Counted from the stretch's first letter, positions 32,696-44,480 are shown. The stretch: 64,000 bases of DNA from Hibiscus mutabilis (GCA_019671005.1 CM033745.1:30903526-30967525), one strand, 5' to 3'. Notes: generated by a model from the sequence alone, not told the origin. Program-made: numbers and translations.

Positions 32696-35600
32696 TGCAA
32701 CACCCTAAAATTAGCCTAGGAAAGTTACCACAATCTAAACTATAGGCAAATTGAATACATAATTTAATCAATTTAAAGAAGAAAGAACATTGGCCATCCT
32801 TAAGATCAAATAAGTGAAATTAGAACCAAATTGAATTGAAATTAAATCTAGAAGGCTTAAATGGAAGGATAGAAATGTTAACATACAAAATTATAAATAT
32901 TGCATGCAAATGGAATTAAAAATGGAGGCCTTGACACATGTTCTCATTTAATGAGAACATGTGCCAATTTGGAGGATGACTCACGGCTAGGGGGATTAAT
33001 GAACAAAGAAATATTGTCATCTTCCTCCCATTATCCTTCATGTCCAAAAATTCTTGAAAGAAAAAGGGGAAAGAAAAGCTTTATACATCATATCGAAATT
33101 CATGCTTTTTGATTGAGCCTTGATCAAATTTAGCTTGGAGAAGGTATAATGCTTGACTTTACATGTTATAGATTGCTTGAATCTTGAAATGATGATGTCC
33201 TTGTTGTTTAGATTGATTTGGATGATTGTTATGTGTGTTAGGATCATGCTAGCTTCTAATAGAACTTGAAATTTTAATGCTAGTAGCTAAATTGCTAATG
33301 AATTGTGTATATGGTTGAAAACAGTTTGATTAGGGACTGTTTTACTAGTGAAAATGTGTAAAATGCTAATTGAATGTAAATCCATGTTTGATCATGTTGG
33401 TAGATGAATGGAGGATTGATTTGAGTAAATAAGTTGATGGAAATGTGAAAGCACCTAATTGGATTAGTTAAACTAGGTAGTGGATTGCTCAATTGATGAA
33501 TTGGATGTATAATGTTGATCAAATAGATCAAATTGAATTAAACATGATGATGCCCTATTTTAAGATCATTGCTAGGTGAATTAGACTGAACTAGACATGT
33601 AAGAACATGAAAATGAATTGAATTTCCATGTTAGAACCTTGTTCAAATGAGTTATGGAACTAGAAACTCAACCTAGTGTAATCTGCCTAGAATGCTCTAT
33701 TCTGGGCAGTAACTTTGAAAAATCACCATAAATTGTATAAAATGAATTTAATGCTGAAATTTTTATGGACAACACCTTGATATGTCTAAATTCACTAGGA
33801 GAAAATAGAATTGAATTATGGATTTTTATAATGAATTGTAGAGAAGAATCATTAAGGACAGTGCAAACTGTCAAGTGTAGCAAATTACCCTTGTCTTTAA
33901 ATTTAAAAATGTATTAATTGCCAAAGAACTAAAATGCAATGCGTATATAGTTTTAAAGACAATTACGTTAGCTTTCCAATGGTATAAACCAATTGAAATT
34001 CCGACGTACGGAATGAAAGTTATGCATGTTTAAGTGGACATACTACATGCTGCCTAGTAACAATAGTTTAGGTAATTGTACATTGTTTCTGACAATTTTG
34101 TAAACTGTATTGTAATCAGTTTTGGGGCATTGGTTACCCCCTGTTTTAAATGAATTAAAGTATAGATAAGTGTAGTTAAGTATAGTAAAGAATGTATATG
34201 AACATGTTGCCAGATTTGTGTATGATGTGTACTTGTAACATTGCCCTGATTGAATGATTATATGATCTTGTTTTAACATGAATGTGTTTGTGTAATGTGT
34301 TAGAACCAGAAGTGAACTTGGTGGATGAGGAAAGAGTGGATAATCCTAAAGCCAAGAACAAAGGAGTGTGGATCGAAGACTAGCTAAGCTTGGAGTATTG
34401 TGAGTGTAGTTATCTCTAGGGTTAGGATTAGGTCCTAACCAATGCATACTTGTCTACATTCTTGAAATGATTAAATGAACCTAATATGGACTTGACTTAA
34501 TAAGGGAAGAATGACTAATAATGCATGAAATTTGATCACATCTTATGCTAAGCTTGAATAAGTGGTAACATTGGTGCTTGTATGTTTCATGTTGCTTATG
34601 ATCGAATGCTAAAGTACTTGCTTGAGATATTATCTCATCTTGATGAAATAAAACATGAGAAATACATGATATGTGAGCTATGGCTCAATTGGCCTAAGGG
34701 CCTAGTATGAAATGAACTTACTTGACATGATCTTGAACTTGATAAACTTGTATAAATGGTAAATCGAACAACCTTGGTAGCTAGTTGGACTAGGTATAAG
34801 GGCATGCCTTAGAGTCTAGAGCTTATTGTGTCAGGGTGGACTACGGTCCAGGGCTAAGGCCCCTATTTGACGACAGACGGAGGGTACATATGTGGTCTTT
34901 GGCTACAGTAGGAGGGTTTACCAGAACTACGGTGCATCTTGTGGCGACAATTGGTTGGAAACTCGATTACCTATACAAACTAAGTACCAAGGGGGTTGTT
35001 TAATTGGTAATAAATGAAATAACAATCCAATAACATATGTTACTTGTCTTGAAAGCTATACATTGAATGTTACTTGACATGAAAGCCATGAATTGTATCT
35101 TAGTTGTCATGTAAGCATGACTTACTTGATTACTTGTTACGTAAGCATGTTTTGGTTGACTCTTGATATGAAAGCATGAAGTATGATTCATTGTTTCTTG
35201 TATCCTTATGCTAGCCGAATGATTGAATCCTTAGTTAGGATTACTCTATTGCTTGAAATTCTTAGCTAGGATTATACTTGATTAAGTGACAAATAACTTG
35301 ATATAACAAATGGTTAGAACTAGTACTACCTCACTAAGTACATTCTTGTACTTATCACTCTCGTTTTCATTCTTCCTGACTGATAAAAGATTCGAGTGTT
35401 GCTTGATCTCAAAGCCTGTTACCTTGAGCTAGAAGTAAGTCACACAAGCATTGCCTAAGTATGGTTCATACTTGTTTTGTATATCTCCTAGATTGGTGGC
35501 ACTAGATTGTATAGAGTTTAGCTTGATCATACATTTTGGAATACTTGAAACTTGTATATATTGTCCTTGTATGGGCCTACTATGTTTATGATCTTGATTA

Positions 35601-36691
35601 ACAAATGAGAAACAAGTTGTATTGAACTTAGATTACATGTAAAGGAATGATTTTGCTGCGCATATATGAGATTACAAATGGTATGATCAAGTGTTTGATA
35701 TAGTTTACATTGAACCATTCGAATGGCTTGTTTATGTACATGTGTATGCTTGAATTGAAAGTAGTATGAATCGAACCATGCTTGCTTGTCTTCCATTCGA
35801 ATTGCCTTGGAAATTATATGGTCATTTGGGTGTGTATATACCTTAATATAAGTGTTATTGTGTGTTTGGATGATGAAGGCCGAATGGTCTATATGTTTGT
35901 AAAGTAGCTACATGTAAATGTATGCTAACATGATCATGTTTAGTAATCTAGGTATGAAATGATATATGTATTAAATTAAGGAACATTGAAATGAAATGAA
36001 AGCATGTTGTATAATATGGTCATTCGAATGATTTAGGTATAAGATGAACTTAATTGATTCATGAAAGTACTAACTTGTAATGAAAGCATGAAAGGAAATA
36101 ATTTAGTAGCCTATTTGAATGCTTTAGGATGTATTGAAATCAAATGTGAGTTTGCTTGTTTGTTATGTAAGTATACTTAGTTGCTTACTAGTTAAGTAAC
36201 TCATCTAGTAGGGATGAGTTATCAAATCTTGCCTTGCTTGCTTGTTCTTGCTTGTATTGTGATGCCGTGTGTGACTACCATGTGGGAAGTACGGGGCACA
36301 CCACGGAGAATTGTGGGGCATTAAAGAATAAGGTTCAAGCTTTGACGGAGAACGACATTTTGAGGTTTTGATAGGGAAGAATGATAAGCACGACTATTAG
36401 GAAGTGCTGACGCCAGATCTTCTTTAAGAGTTTGTGCGTTTAAGTTTTCTTGCTTGTTGCATTTTATTTCAAAGTAATGCATGGAACCAACGTTGCTATC
36501 ATTTGCCCGAAGATAGCAGTGATCCTTTTGTAAGGGCACTTGTCATGTTTGTGGATTTTTTTTCTAATGAAAATGCATTTTTCTTAACATACAATGGCCT
36601 TGAAATTATATATACGTATATCCCCTCTTACCCTTGTAGGTCCCTAGATATCACATTCATGATGTGGCATTGATTCTAATCGAATGTTGTA
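32696..36691 (+). repeat. E4 right (3') LTR
   Basis: Starts TGCAACACCCTAAAATTAGC after the PPT and probably ends with TGTTGTA at 36685-36691, the near inverse of TGCAACA (~4.0 kb). Contains a perfect 13 bp hairpin with a 3-base loop (CACATGTTCTCAT / ATGAGAACATGTG, 32935-32963), the GTGAGTGTAG block (34397), the control module (34800-34980), CTCACTAAGTACATTC (35330) and GATTGGTGGCACTAG (35493). The left end is firm; the right end is inferred from terminal symmetry. Confidence 0.65.
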
Positions 36692-37751
36692 ATAACGATG
36701 AAGTGAGATTTCCCGCTTAGTCCGCTCTGGTCGGTAAAGCATGAAAAGCAAGATTACTATTCCTTCAATGATGTTCGATGATAAGAAAATATCCTAAGAA
36801 GGCCCAATAGAGTTGCTTGAATGTGCTTCAAAAAGGAAAATAGAGTGTTTCAAAACAAAACAAAAATAAATTAAAATAAAAGGGGTACTCTGCTATAGTG
36901 AAAAGGCTAAATAAGGACGCTTTGCTCCACTTACTCTAATTGGGTCAAAAGATTTGGCTATATGAGTAAGTTTTCAAATGGTGACCATGCCGAGTAACTC
37001 GGGGTATTGTTGTATGATCCATCATTATTCCCAAGACAAAGGACTGTGATTAGTTGGATTCCCCTAGGAAAAAGAAATGAATGAACGAGTTGAATAAGTC
37101 CCAGAGCATCCTGATGGAACTGTGGGGGGTGAACAAATCTAATAAGGAGCTATGTTTCACTTGTTCAATACCCTAGCATCAGAGATGAATCCTTGAAGAC
37201 ACTGACACAATATTAATTATAATCAGAGGTACACAATTACACTTAAAGTTCTTAGAGCAGCACTTTATGCACTCCATAGGCTAAACAAGGTCGGAAAGCT
37301 TGAACATACTTATGAATGGAGAAAGATGATGAGAATTAGAAGGAATAGTAATCGAGCAAATCACAAATCACGAGGATGAACCGAGCGATATGGGAGGAGT
37401 TGCCAACTTCAAATATCACCACAACATTCAAAGTCTTCATAGACACAAGCTATGCTTAGAATGATCACCGAAGGATTGAATCTAAGACGCTCTGGCATTT
37501 GATATTCGAGGCATCCCATTTCTATTTTTTCTTTCAATTAAATTTTGATTTCAAGGTTCTGTATATTATTCTAAAAGGCATTCTTCATTAGAATGACGAC
37601 CAGCAAATTGATACATTTTAGACAAAGAGATTTCTCTGTATTAATTCGAAGATAAATACATTAGCAAGGCCCAAAGTTGAGGGGCACCATGTGATGTGGG
37701 ATGATGAAGAATATTTGAGGTTAGTTTGACATGATGGGGCATTGTTGCGCG
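36692..37751 (+). mobile_element. Tat/Ogre-like 3' non-coding region, left part
   Basis: Contains GGTGACCATGCCGAGTAACT with a following CGGGGTATTGTTG (~36980), CCCAAGACAAAGGACTGTGA and TTGGATTCCCCTAGGAAAAA (~37030-37075), and CATCCTGATGGAACTGTG (~37108). From memory, such blocks occur in the long untranslated 3' regions of Tat/Ogre-type elements. No protein domain is visible. It ends at the E5 insertion; the continuation appears to be 46945 onward. Both the assignment and the linkage of the two parts are inferences. Confidence 0.4.
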
Positions 37752-39269
37752 TAATAAGTGCTCCGTAATTGTGCAAGTGTACACGTCGCAAGTTATAGTA
37801 TAAAAGATATCATCTCCATAGGGATTGGTGCCACTTCAAGATTCTAATCTCTTGCACTATAAAAAGTAAAAACACAAATAGAAGATTATACGAGTTTAAA
37901 CTAATAATAAACTAGAAAGCAATAAAGTAAAAGGATAAATGAGATCAAATGAGAGAGATAGGCCAGGTTATCGTGAGTTGAGGTGTGATAGCCGATTGGA
38001 TCGTCTTGGTAAAAGAGTGCAAGGGCAACTCAGTTTCCGTGGCAACTTGCACAACAGGGTTGCTTTGGTAACTAATTAATGGTTGCCTGGGTGACTAGTT
38101 GGGCAACTACTTGGGCGTCTGGGCAGCAACCTTCAAGGTTCGGCAGAGCATTCTTCAATGGTTTCATCTTATCCCTAATTCGAAACTCTAGCTACTTGTA
38201 CATGCCTTGATAATACATCCATGCATGAATCAAGGGTGAACAACAACCAATCTTGCGCTCTTCTTAGCCGTTGAAATCCTTAACTTATTCCTAAGCCGGA
38301 TTAATCTTCACCATCAATAGATAGAATAAAGATCATATTCATTCGTTTCTTGAATCTAACTCTCCCGATATTAGATAAATAGATGAAGTTACGAGATCCT
38401 CTCCCAATTCACTCACAAACAAGAATAAGAACCAAGAATGAATAAACCTTGAATAGAAAAGTGCAAACTCTTATTACCTAAACAAAATCCAATAGTTTCT
38501 CAGAACCACAAGACACAACAACCTTAGCCAAATAGATTTAGTTCATGGCTAGGTTCCAAAGAAACACAAGATAAAGAATCCCTAGCATGAACCTAATTGA
38601 ACAAGAAAGAAAAAGATGAAGAATGGATGGAGCTTTGTCGAAATCCTCCTTGCCCTTGATGTTGTCAAAAATTCTCTCTTCTCTCCCCCTTGGAGTTGAC
38701 AGCATGGCCTCTAATTTATAGGGCTAGGTCAAAGTCCTTCTTTGAGGAGGAAGTTAAGTTGGAGTTAAATTATCTTTAAAGAATATAATTCTTTATTATA
38801 ATTATATTCCTTCTAAAACTTCTCCTATCTTTTTGGAATTTAATTCTTCTTTAACCTCTTCATGGAAATCAAACTCCTTTGGGATTTAGCTTTGCTCCAC
38901 GTCATCTTGGGCTTGTCTAGTCATCAATTTCGACTACCATATCACCTTATTCTTTGTCGACAATTGCCCTGGAAATTGGCTCAGCGTCTCCTTCATGCAT
39001 TGCCCTGGCAACTAGCTCAGCATCTCCTTTATGCATTGCCCTAGCAACTAGCTCTAGCCTTGATTTGGCAAGTGATCCTGCACATACACACAAAACACAC
39101 CAAAGCAACATCTTTTCCTACAAAAACAACCAAGTTATGCAATCAAGCTCAACGATGGAAGGAAACATGGATTAATGCATGAATGACTAATTATGTAACT
39201 AATATGAGCCTAAATCTAACAATAATATGAGTAAAAGGGTAAGAAAATAGTACTTTTGAACACTTATCA
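37752..39269 (-). repeat. E5 left (3') LTR
   Basis: About 1.52 kb, TAATAAGTGCTCCG at the left (TG terminus apparently mutated) to GAACACTTATCA at 39269. Contains GTGCAAGTGTACACGTCGCA (37776) and several copies of the TTGCC-NN-GGCAA motif, for example CCGTGGCAAC near 38037 and TTGCCCTGGCAACTAG near 39000. The minus-strand start TGATAAGTGTTC is characteristic of Athila LTRs. Confidence 0.8.
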
Positions 39270-40069
39270 CACCCTGAAACTCGAACTATTGCTTATCCTC
39301 AAGCAATGTAAACTAATAATTACCTGCCAAGACTTCAATTTTCACAAACTTAGCTTTGAACTTGATTTCAATTCTCAAAACCGGGGCACAAAGTATGACT
39401 GGCTTTTCATTTTTTGAAAAACTTAGGAGTTACTCAGAATCAAACTATAATGCTTGTGAGTGTGTGCGGAGTTGTGTGCAAGTTGATTTTTCGGATTCTA
39501 TGCAAACAAGAGGTTTTCAAATTACTTCATTGGGTTCTTTTTAACATGTTTTAACTAGAGTCAGTTTTGGGCACCTCTAGTGTTTTGTTTTTAGTTTCCT
39601 TAAGTTAATTAATTTATTCGACTAGAGCCGGTTTCGGGCACCTCTAGCGATCAATTTTTAGCACATACTAAAGCCAGTTTCGGGCACCTCTAGCGAACCA
39701 TTTTTTTAGCACATGCTAAAGCCAATTTCGGGCACCTCTAGCATTCATCCAATTTTTATTCTAATCCCCCAATTTGTTTAATTATCAACCTAAGTTCACT
39801 AGAATTCCTTAAATCAATCAAACCACAACAGTGTTTCATCAAATTTAGCATCATAGTAAAATTCTAAGTTTTTCCATGGTTATCCTAGAATAAAAATTCT
39901 ATCAATTAAGTGCATTGGCAAAGTCATCATCGGATATTCATCAAATCTAGGCAATTTATGTATCTAAATGCAATACTTAAGATGAATGCAACTAAACATG
40001 GTAACTACTAATAACAATCCCCCCCAAACTGGAGTGAGGCATTGTCCTCAATGCATACATTAAAGAAAA
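39270..40069 (-). other. E5 3' untranslated region
   Basis: Non-coding on both strands apart from short chance frames. It lies between the post-pol ORF and the 3' LTR. The sequence next to the LTR (CACCCTGAAACTCG) gives only a weak purine tract on the element strand. A small tandem repeat sits at 39555-39745. Confidence 0.6.
39555..39745 (-). repeat. ~50-65 bp repeat with GGGCACCTCTAGC core
   Basis: Four copies of AAAGCCAGTTTCGGGCACCT followed by CTAGCG, near 39557, 39624, 39670 and 39718, separated by short T-rich spacers. It lies within the E5 3' untranslated region; Athila-type elements commonly keep long non-coding tails. Confidence 0.8.
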
Positions 40070-40846
40070 ATAAAATGGAAACGAGGACTTACTCCGAGAG
40101 TTTGTCGTCGTGGATGATTAGTTTCCTTTTGGTCATGTCTTGATTGTCTTGCTTGAACGCTATGGTTGTTTCCTTGTTGCCGATGGTGGAATCGATCCTC
40201 GTACGGGGTTGTCCTCATTGTCCTCTTCATCAATGTCATTGGCATTTCGCTTGGAGGATTCAATTGGTGCGGTCTTTGTTGGTGAAATGGAGGACTCATC
40301 CGAATCTGAAAAATCAGACAATAATTCCGTACGAGTTGATTCGGGCATATGTGCTTTACCTTTGGCTTTTGCAGTGGTTGCCGGGATGTCTTTAGCTTTG
40401 GTTGCCGTGGCATCTGCTTGGGAAGGCACGGTGTAGGTTACCGCAGCATCATCTGTTGCGGTTGTCATGGTGACTGTTTCATTGGTTGTCGTGGCAAGGA
40501 TCTCGGCAAGAAAGATTGGGAATGGCACGCGGCTGTCCGGGTACTTTTCTAGGATGACTTGAGTGATTGCATTGTTGTGCTCCTTCATGTACCGCATGAA
40601 CATTAGTTGCCGGTCTTCAATTTGCCTAAGGTGGCTCGCCAATGGTTGCAAGAGTTCTTCAAAGTGTCCCGGGGTTGATGGCCGAGTTGCCCGGGCATTA
40701 GGTGCTTGAGCATTAGGGGTTGCCGCGACAATTAGAGGCCTTGAGGATTTTACCAGTGCCTCTCCCTTTAGCTTTCAGATTTGTGCTTGATTCCAACTGG
40801 ACTTTGGTAGGTCCTTTTCGTCGGTGGACTCACTTGGGACATACAT
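40070..40846 (-). pseudogene. E5 post-pol ORF in the env-like position
   Basis: The minus-strand frame begins with an ATG at 40846 (MYVPSESTDEKDLPKSSWNQ), has one TGA after AQI, then runs open from about 40785 to 40160: ATRPSTPGHFEELLQPLASH, LRQIEDRQLMFMRYMKEHNN, then an Ala/Thr/Lys-rich and acidic tail (SDFSDSDESS, DIDEEDNEDN). Athila elements often carry an extra ORF here, sometimes called env-like. I see no signal peptide or membrane segment, so env function is not supported. The Ala/Thr-rich stretch comes from palindromic GCCNNGGC motifs in the DNA. Confidence 0.6.
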
Positions 40847-41357
40847 CTCCTTGCAAAGATTGGAAATTAAGGGTGATGGGTTATATAGAAAAGATAGGTA
40901 GTAAATATGGTGGGTGGGATTAATTTTGGATAGAAAATAAAGGGGGTTTCGATTTAGGGGAAGGGTGACGGCAAGGGGGTTTAATTAGGGTAAGTTGGAG
41001 GCTTTATATAAGCCTTAGATTCAGCCCATTAATTTCCTTGTTGAAGATGTTTTCCTTCTTGGATCAAAATTCCTCTTTATCTTGAACTCTTTTCCTACAA
41101 TTCAAAGACAAATCAAATAAGGATTAAAATTAAAGATAAACTAATAAAAGAAAATAAATAAAGATGTGTAAAGGGATTCTTAAACTTAAAAAGATAAAAA
41201 AAGAAAATAAATATATCCTAAAAATATAATAATAATCGGAAATAAAAAAATTAGTTCGAAAAAAACTAAAAAAAAAACTAAAATAAAAAAGTAATCGAAA
41301 ATAATAAAAATAAAAATAAAATATCGAAGGGAGAGCATGCTCGTGCATCTCCTAAGT
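40847..41357 (-). other. AT-rich spacer between integrase and post-pol ORF
   Basis: A- and T-rich, including AAAAAGATAAAAAAAGAAAA-type runs at 41180-41330 that give Phe-rich chance frames on the minus strand. No protein domain seen. Confidence 0.6.
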
Positions 41358-42530
41358 GACCACTTCATTGTTACGTTCCACATGGGCACCATTGTAGTGC
41401 TTTAATCTTTGTCCATTAACTTTGAATTCATGTTTGTCAGTGATGGACTTCATTATCACGACACCATGGGAGAATGGTTTGACAACTTCGAATGGTCCCG
41501 ACCACCTTGATTTTAGCTTTCCCGGGAAAAGTTTTAGCCGAGAATTGAATAGGAGAACTAGTTGCCCTGGCGTGAATTACCGCGGTAATAGTTTTTGTCA
41601 TGCCATTTCTTTGTTTTCTCCTTGTAGATTCGTGCATTGTTATAGGCGAGTGCACGGAATTCTTCTATCTCGTTGAGGTCCAACAAATGCTTTTGTCTGG
41701 CACTTTCCCAATCCATATTCACGGTCTTGATTGCCCAATTGCCTTGTGTTCGATTTCCACCGATAGATGGCATGTTTTGCCATAGACAAGTCGGAAGGGG
41801 GACATACCTAAGGGTGTTTTGAATGCAGTGCGTTATGCCCAAAGTGAATCATCTAGTCTTAATGACCAATCCTTCCTAGAGGGATTTACAACTTTCTCGA
41901 GTATACCCTTCAATTCTCGGTTGGAAATTTCTGCTTGCCCGTTGGTTTGTGGGTGATATGCTGTGGCAATCTTGTGTGATACGCCGAAGCGGTGCAACAA
42001 CTTGGCAAATAAGTCTGTTGTCAAAATGCTTTCCTTCGTCACTGATAATTGCTCTCAGCATCCCAAACCGTGTAAATATGTTTTTCTGCAAGAATCGTTG
42101 CACGGTCTTGGAATCGTTGTTGGGAACTGTAGCTGCCTCAACCCATTTAGACATGTAGTCGAGGGCAAGTAGAATGTAGAGGTTGCCGAATGAAGATGGG
42201 AAAGGTCACATAAAATTGATCCCCCATACATCGAACAATTCTACCTCAATGATGTTTTGGAGCAGCATCTCATATCGTCTAGAGATATTGCCCGTCCTCT
42301 GGCAACGATCACATCACTTGTAAAAGTCTTGGGCATCTTTGTACAATGTTGGCCAATACAATCCGGATTGCAAAACTTTGGCCGCGGTACGAGTTCCTCC
42401 AAAATGTCCTTCGTAGGGTGAAGAATGGCATTGCCAGAGTACATTCTGCTGCTCTTCTTCAGGGACACATCGGCGTATAACCTGATCTGCACATTGTTTA
42501 AACAAAAGAGGCTCGTCCCAAAAGTAAGTT
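41358..42530 (-). pseudogene. pol: E5 integrase (broken)
   Basis: HHCC finger: CHSSPYEGHFGGTRTAAKVL, then YWPTLYKDAQDFYK, a stop, and CDRCQRTGN (42450-42290). In the core, FDVWGINFM has Asn for the first catalytic Asp and then a stop; LALDYMSKWVEAATVPNND follows; AIISDEGKHFDN keeps the second Asp. A frameshift near 42020 leads to FGVSHKIATAYHPQTNGQAE, which keeps the Glu. A second frameshift lies in the segment before NWAIKTVNMDW, followed by LLDLNEIEEFRALAYNNARI. The C-terminal end is recognisable to ~41358 (the last part as KHEFKVNGQRLKHYNGAHVE). Inactive. Confidence 0.85.
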
Positions 42531-42619
42531 TAGCATCATGGCAGAACTGCTTCTTTTCTTGGTGAGTAAGACCATAAGGTAAAATACCACAAACAAGGAA
42601 ATTAACTAAATCTGCGTAC

Positions 42620-42890
42620 CAGGGTATTACCGAGGCATATGCTGCCGTGGCGACTGCTCCCAAAATTGTTGAGGCGTGCGCATCAAGGGCCGTCGAAGCG
42701 TCGAGGGTTGTCGAGGCATGCACATCCATGGTTTTTGAGGCGTGAGCATCAATGGTTGCCGCAGCGTCGAGAGTTGCCGAGGTGTGCGCGTCCATGGTTG
42801 CCGAGGCGTGCGCGTCAAGTGCTGTCGCAGCATCGAGAGTTGCCGAGGCATGCGCGCCCATGGTTACCGAGGCAACTAAAAGTTGCTCAT
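42620..42890 (-). repeat. In-frame Ala/Asp-rich tandem repeat between RNase H and integrase
   Basis: The minus strand encodes repeated variants of DAHASATLDAA and DAHASATMDA across ~90 residues within a continuous open frame (42241-43119). At DNA level units of about 30-36 bp such as GTTGCCGAGGCGTGCGCGTC alternate with GCGTCGAGAGTTGCCGAGG. No such repeat is expected between RNase H and the integrase finger. It looks like a recent in-frame expansion and is GC-richer than its surroundings. Confidence 0.8.
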
Positions 42891-43420
42891 CCGGGAATGC
42901 ATCACATATCTCTAGATCCGCGTCCTCCTCCCTATTGCATTCTAAACGTGATAAGTGATCGGCCACTTGATTTTTTGTTCCTTTCCTGTCCTTAATTTCA
43001 ATATCAAATTCTTGTAAAAGTAATATCCAACGAATCAAATGAGGTTTGGCATCCTTTTTAGCAAATAGATATTTGATTGTCGAATGGTCCGTATGAACAA
43101 TTACCTTTGTACCAATCAAATAGGATCAGAACTTGTCAAATGCGAAAACTACAGCTAGTAACTCTTTCTCCGTTGTTGTGTAATTCACTTGAGCACTATT
43201 AAGATTTTACTAGAGTAGTATATCACATGAAAGGTCTTACCTGTGCGTTGGCCTAGGACCGCTCCCACTGCAAAATCACTTGCATTATACATGAGCTCAA
43301 AAGGTAGCGTCCAATCTGGTGGAACAACAATGGGTGCCGAGGCAAGCTTTTCCTTTAGGGTTCCAAATTCTTGGGGTGCAAGAATCATCAAAATCGAAGA
43401 CTTTATCTTGTTCAAGCAAA
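42891..43420 (-). pseudogene. pol: E5 RNase H (broken)
   Basis: The N-terminal part is open at 43415-43185 (ELMYNASDFAVGAVLGQRTG, KTFHVIYYSSKIL). A frameshift near 43195 leads to NYTTTEKELLAVVFAFDKF, then TGA where an Arg codon (CGA) is expected, then YLIGTKVIVHTDHSTIKYLF and KGTKNQVADHLSRLE. Asp in ASD, Glu in EKELLA and Asp in TDHS are kept. The damage is one stop and one frameshift, so this copy is less eroded than the Tekay-like ones. Confidence 0.85.
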
Positions 43421-44480
43421 TTGCACAAGGGTTTAGTTATTTTAGAAAAATTATGAATGAACCTCCTGTAAAAACCTGTATGTCCAAGAAAGCTTCGAAT
43501 TCCTTTAACCGAACTTGGTGGGGGTAATCTCTTGATCACGTCCACCTTGTCTTTGTCTACTTCAATTCCCTTGGATGAAATCTTGTGGCCGAGCACTATT
43601 CATTCATCTACCATAAAATGGCACTTCTCCCAATTGAGGACTAAATCAGTTTCTTCACATCTTGCCAACACCTTCTCTAAATTGTTGAGGCAGCTGTCGA
43701 AGTCATTACCAAAAATAGAAAAATCATCCATGAAGATCTCAAGGAAGTCTTCGACCATGTCTGAAAAGAGTGCCATCATGCATCTTTAGAAGGTTGCCGG
43801 GGCGTTATACAATCTGAACGACATCCTTCGGAAAGTATAAGTACCGTATGGGCATGTGAAGGTTGTTTTTTCTTGATCTTCTGGTGCTATGGCAATTTGA
43901 TTGTAACCTGAATAACCATCAAGAAAACAATAAAAGGGTTTACCTGCAAGACGGTCAAGCATTTGATCAATAAAGGGTAATGGGAAGTGATCTTTCCTAG
44001 TGGCTTTGTTTAGCTTTCGATAATCCATATAAACCCTCCAACCAGTCACAGCCTGGTTGGAATGAGTTCATTGTTTTCAGTACTTACCACCGTTATACCT
44101 CCATTTTCGGTACACATTGTACCAGACTTACCCATGTATTATCAGAGATAGGGTCTATAATGCCGGCGTCAAGCCACTTGATGATTTCTTTCATCACAAC
44201 CCCTTTCATGGCATGATTCAGTCTCCTCTGGGCCTCAATTGAAGGTTTGTGATCATCTTCCAACAAAATCTTGTGCATGCACACTGCCGGGCTAATTCCC
44301 TTTAGGTCGGCAATTGTCCACCCTATTGCCTTCTTGTGTAGCATCAACATTTTTATCATCTTCTTTTCCTGCTCAGGCTGTAACTTAGAAGAAATAATTA
44401 CAGGCAATGTATTATCGGTTCCTAAGTATGCATACTTTAGTTGCTCTGGCAACTTTTTCAACTCAAGAATCGGTGGTTGT
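43421..44480 (-). pseudogene. pol: E5 reverse transcriptase (broken)
   Basis: From 44461: LPEQLKYAYLGTDNTLPVII, HKKAIGWTIADLKGISPAVC, RRLNHAMKGVVMKEIIKWLD, AGIIDPISDNTWVSLVQCVP. A short frame break follows, then GWRVYMDYRKLNKATRKDHF, PLPFIDQMLDRLAGKPFYCF, motif A FLDGYSGYNQIAIAPEDQEK (Asp intact) and TFRRMSFRLYNAPATF. A stop precedes RCMMALFSDMVEDFLEIFMD, where the catalytic box FMDDFSIFG is intact, then LGHKISSKGIEVDKDKVDVI and RSFLGHTGFYRRFIHNFSKI. Both catalytic motifs survive, in contrast to the Tekay-like copies. Confidence 0.85.

Larger units (their letters stand above)
29837..36691 (+). mobile_element. E4: internally deleted Tekay-like element
   Basis: Plus-strand order: an LTR remnant (29885-32017) fused directly to the end of integrase (32018-32681), PPT, then a full-length LTR (32696-36691). 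Everything from the PBS through the integrase core is missing. The two LTR copies are parallel over more than 2 kb (29885-32015 with 33160-35291) and differ by scattered substitutions and small indels. Confidence 0.75.

Noticed and set aside
40140..40552. Plus-strand frames opposite the post-pol ORF
   Set aside because: Antisense shadows of the minus-strand ORF; codon content follows the palindromic motif.
41130..41392. Phe/Tyr-rich frames that look like membrane proteins
   Set aside because: Caused by A/T homopolymer-rich spacer between integrase and the post-pol ORF; wrong position for a gene and no start context.
42639..42995. Plus-strand Arg/Pro-rich frame of 118 codons
   Set aside because: It is the antisense shadow of the in-frame repeat in the E5 pol frame.
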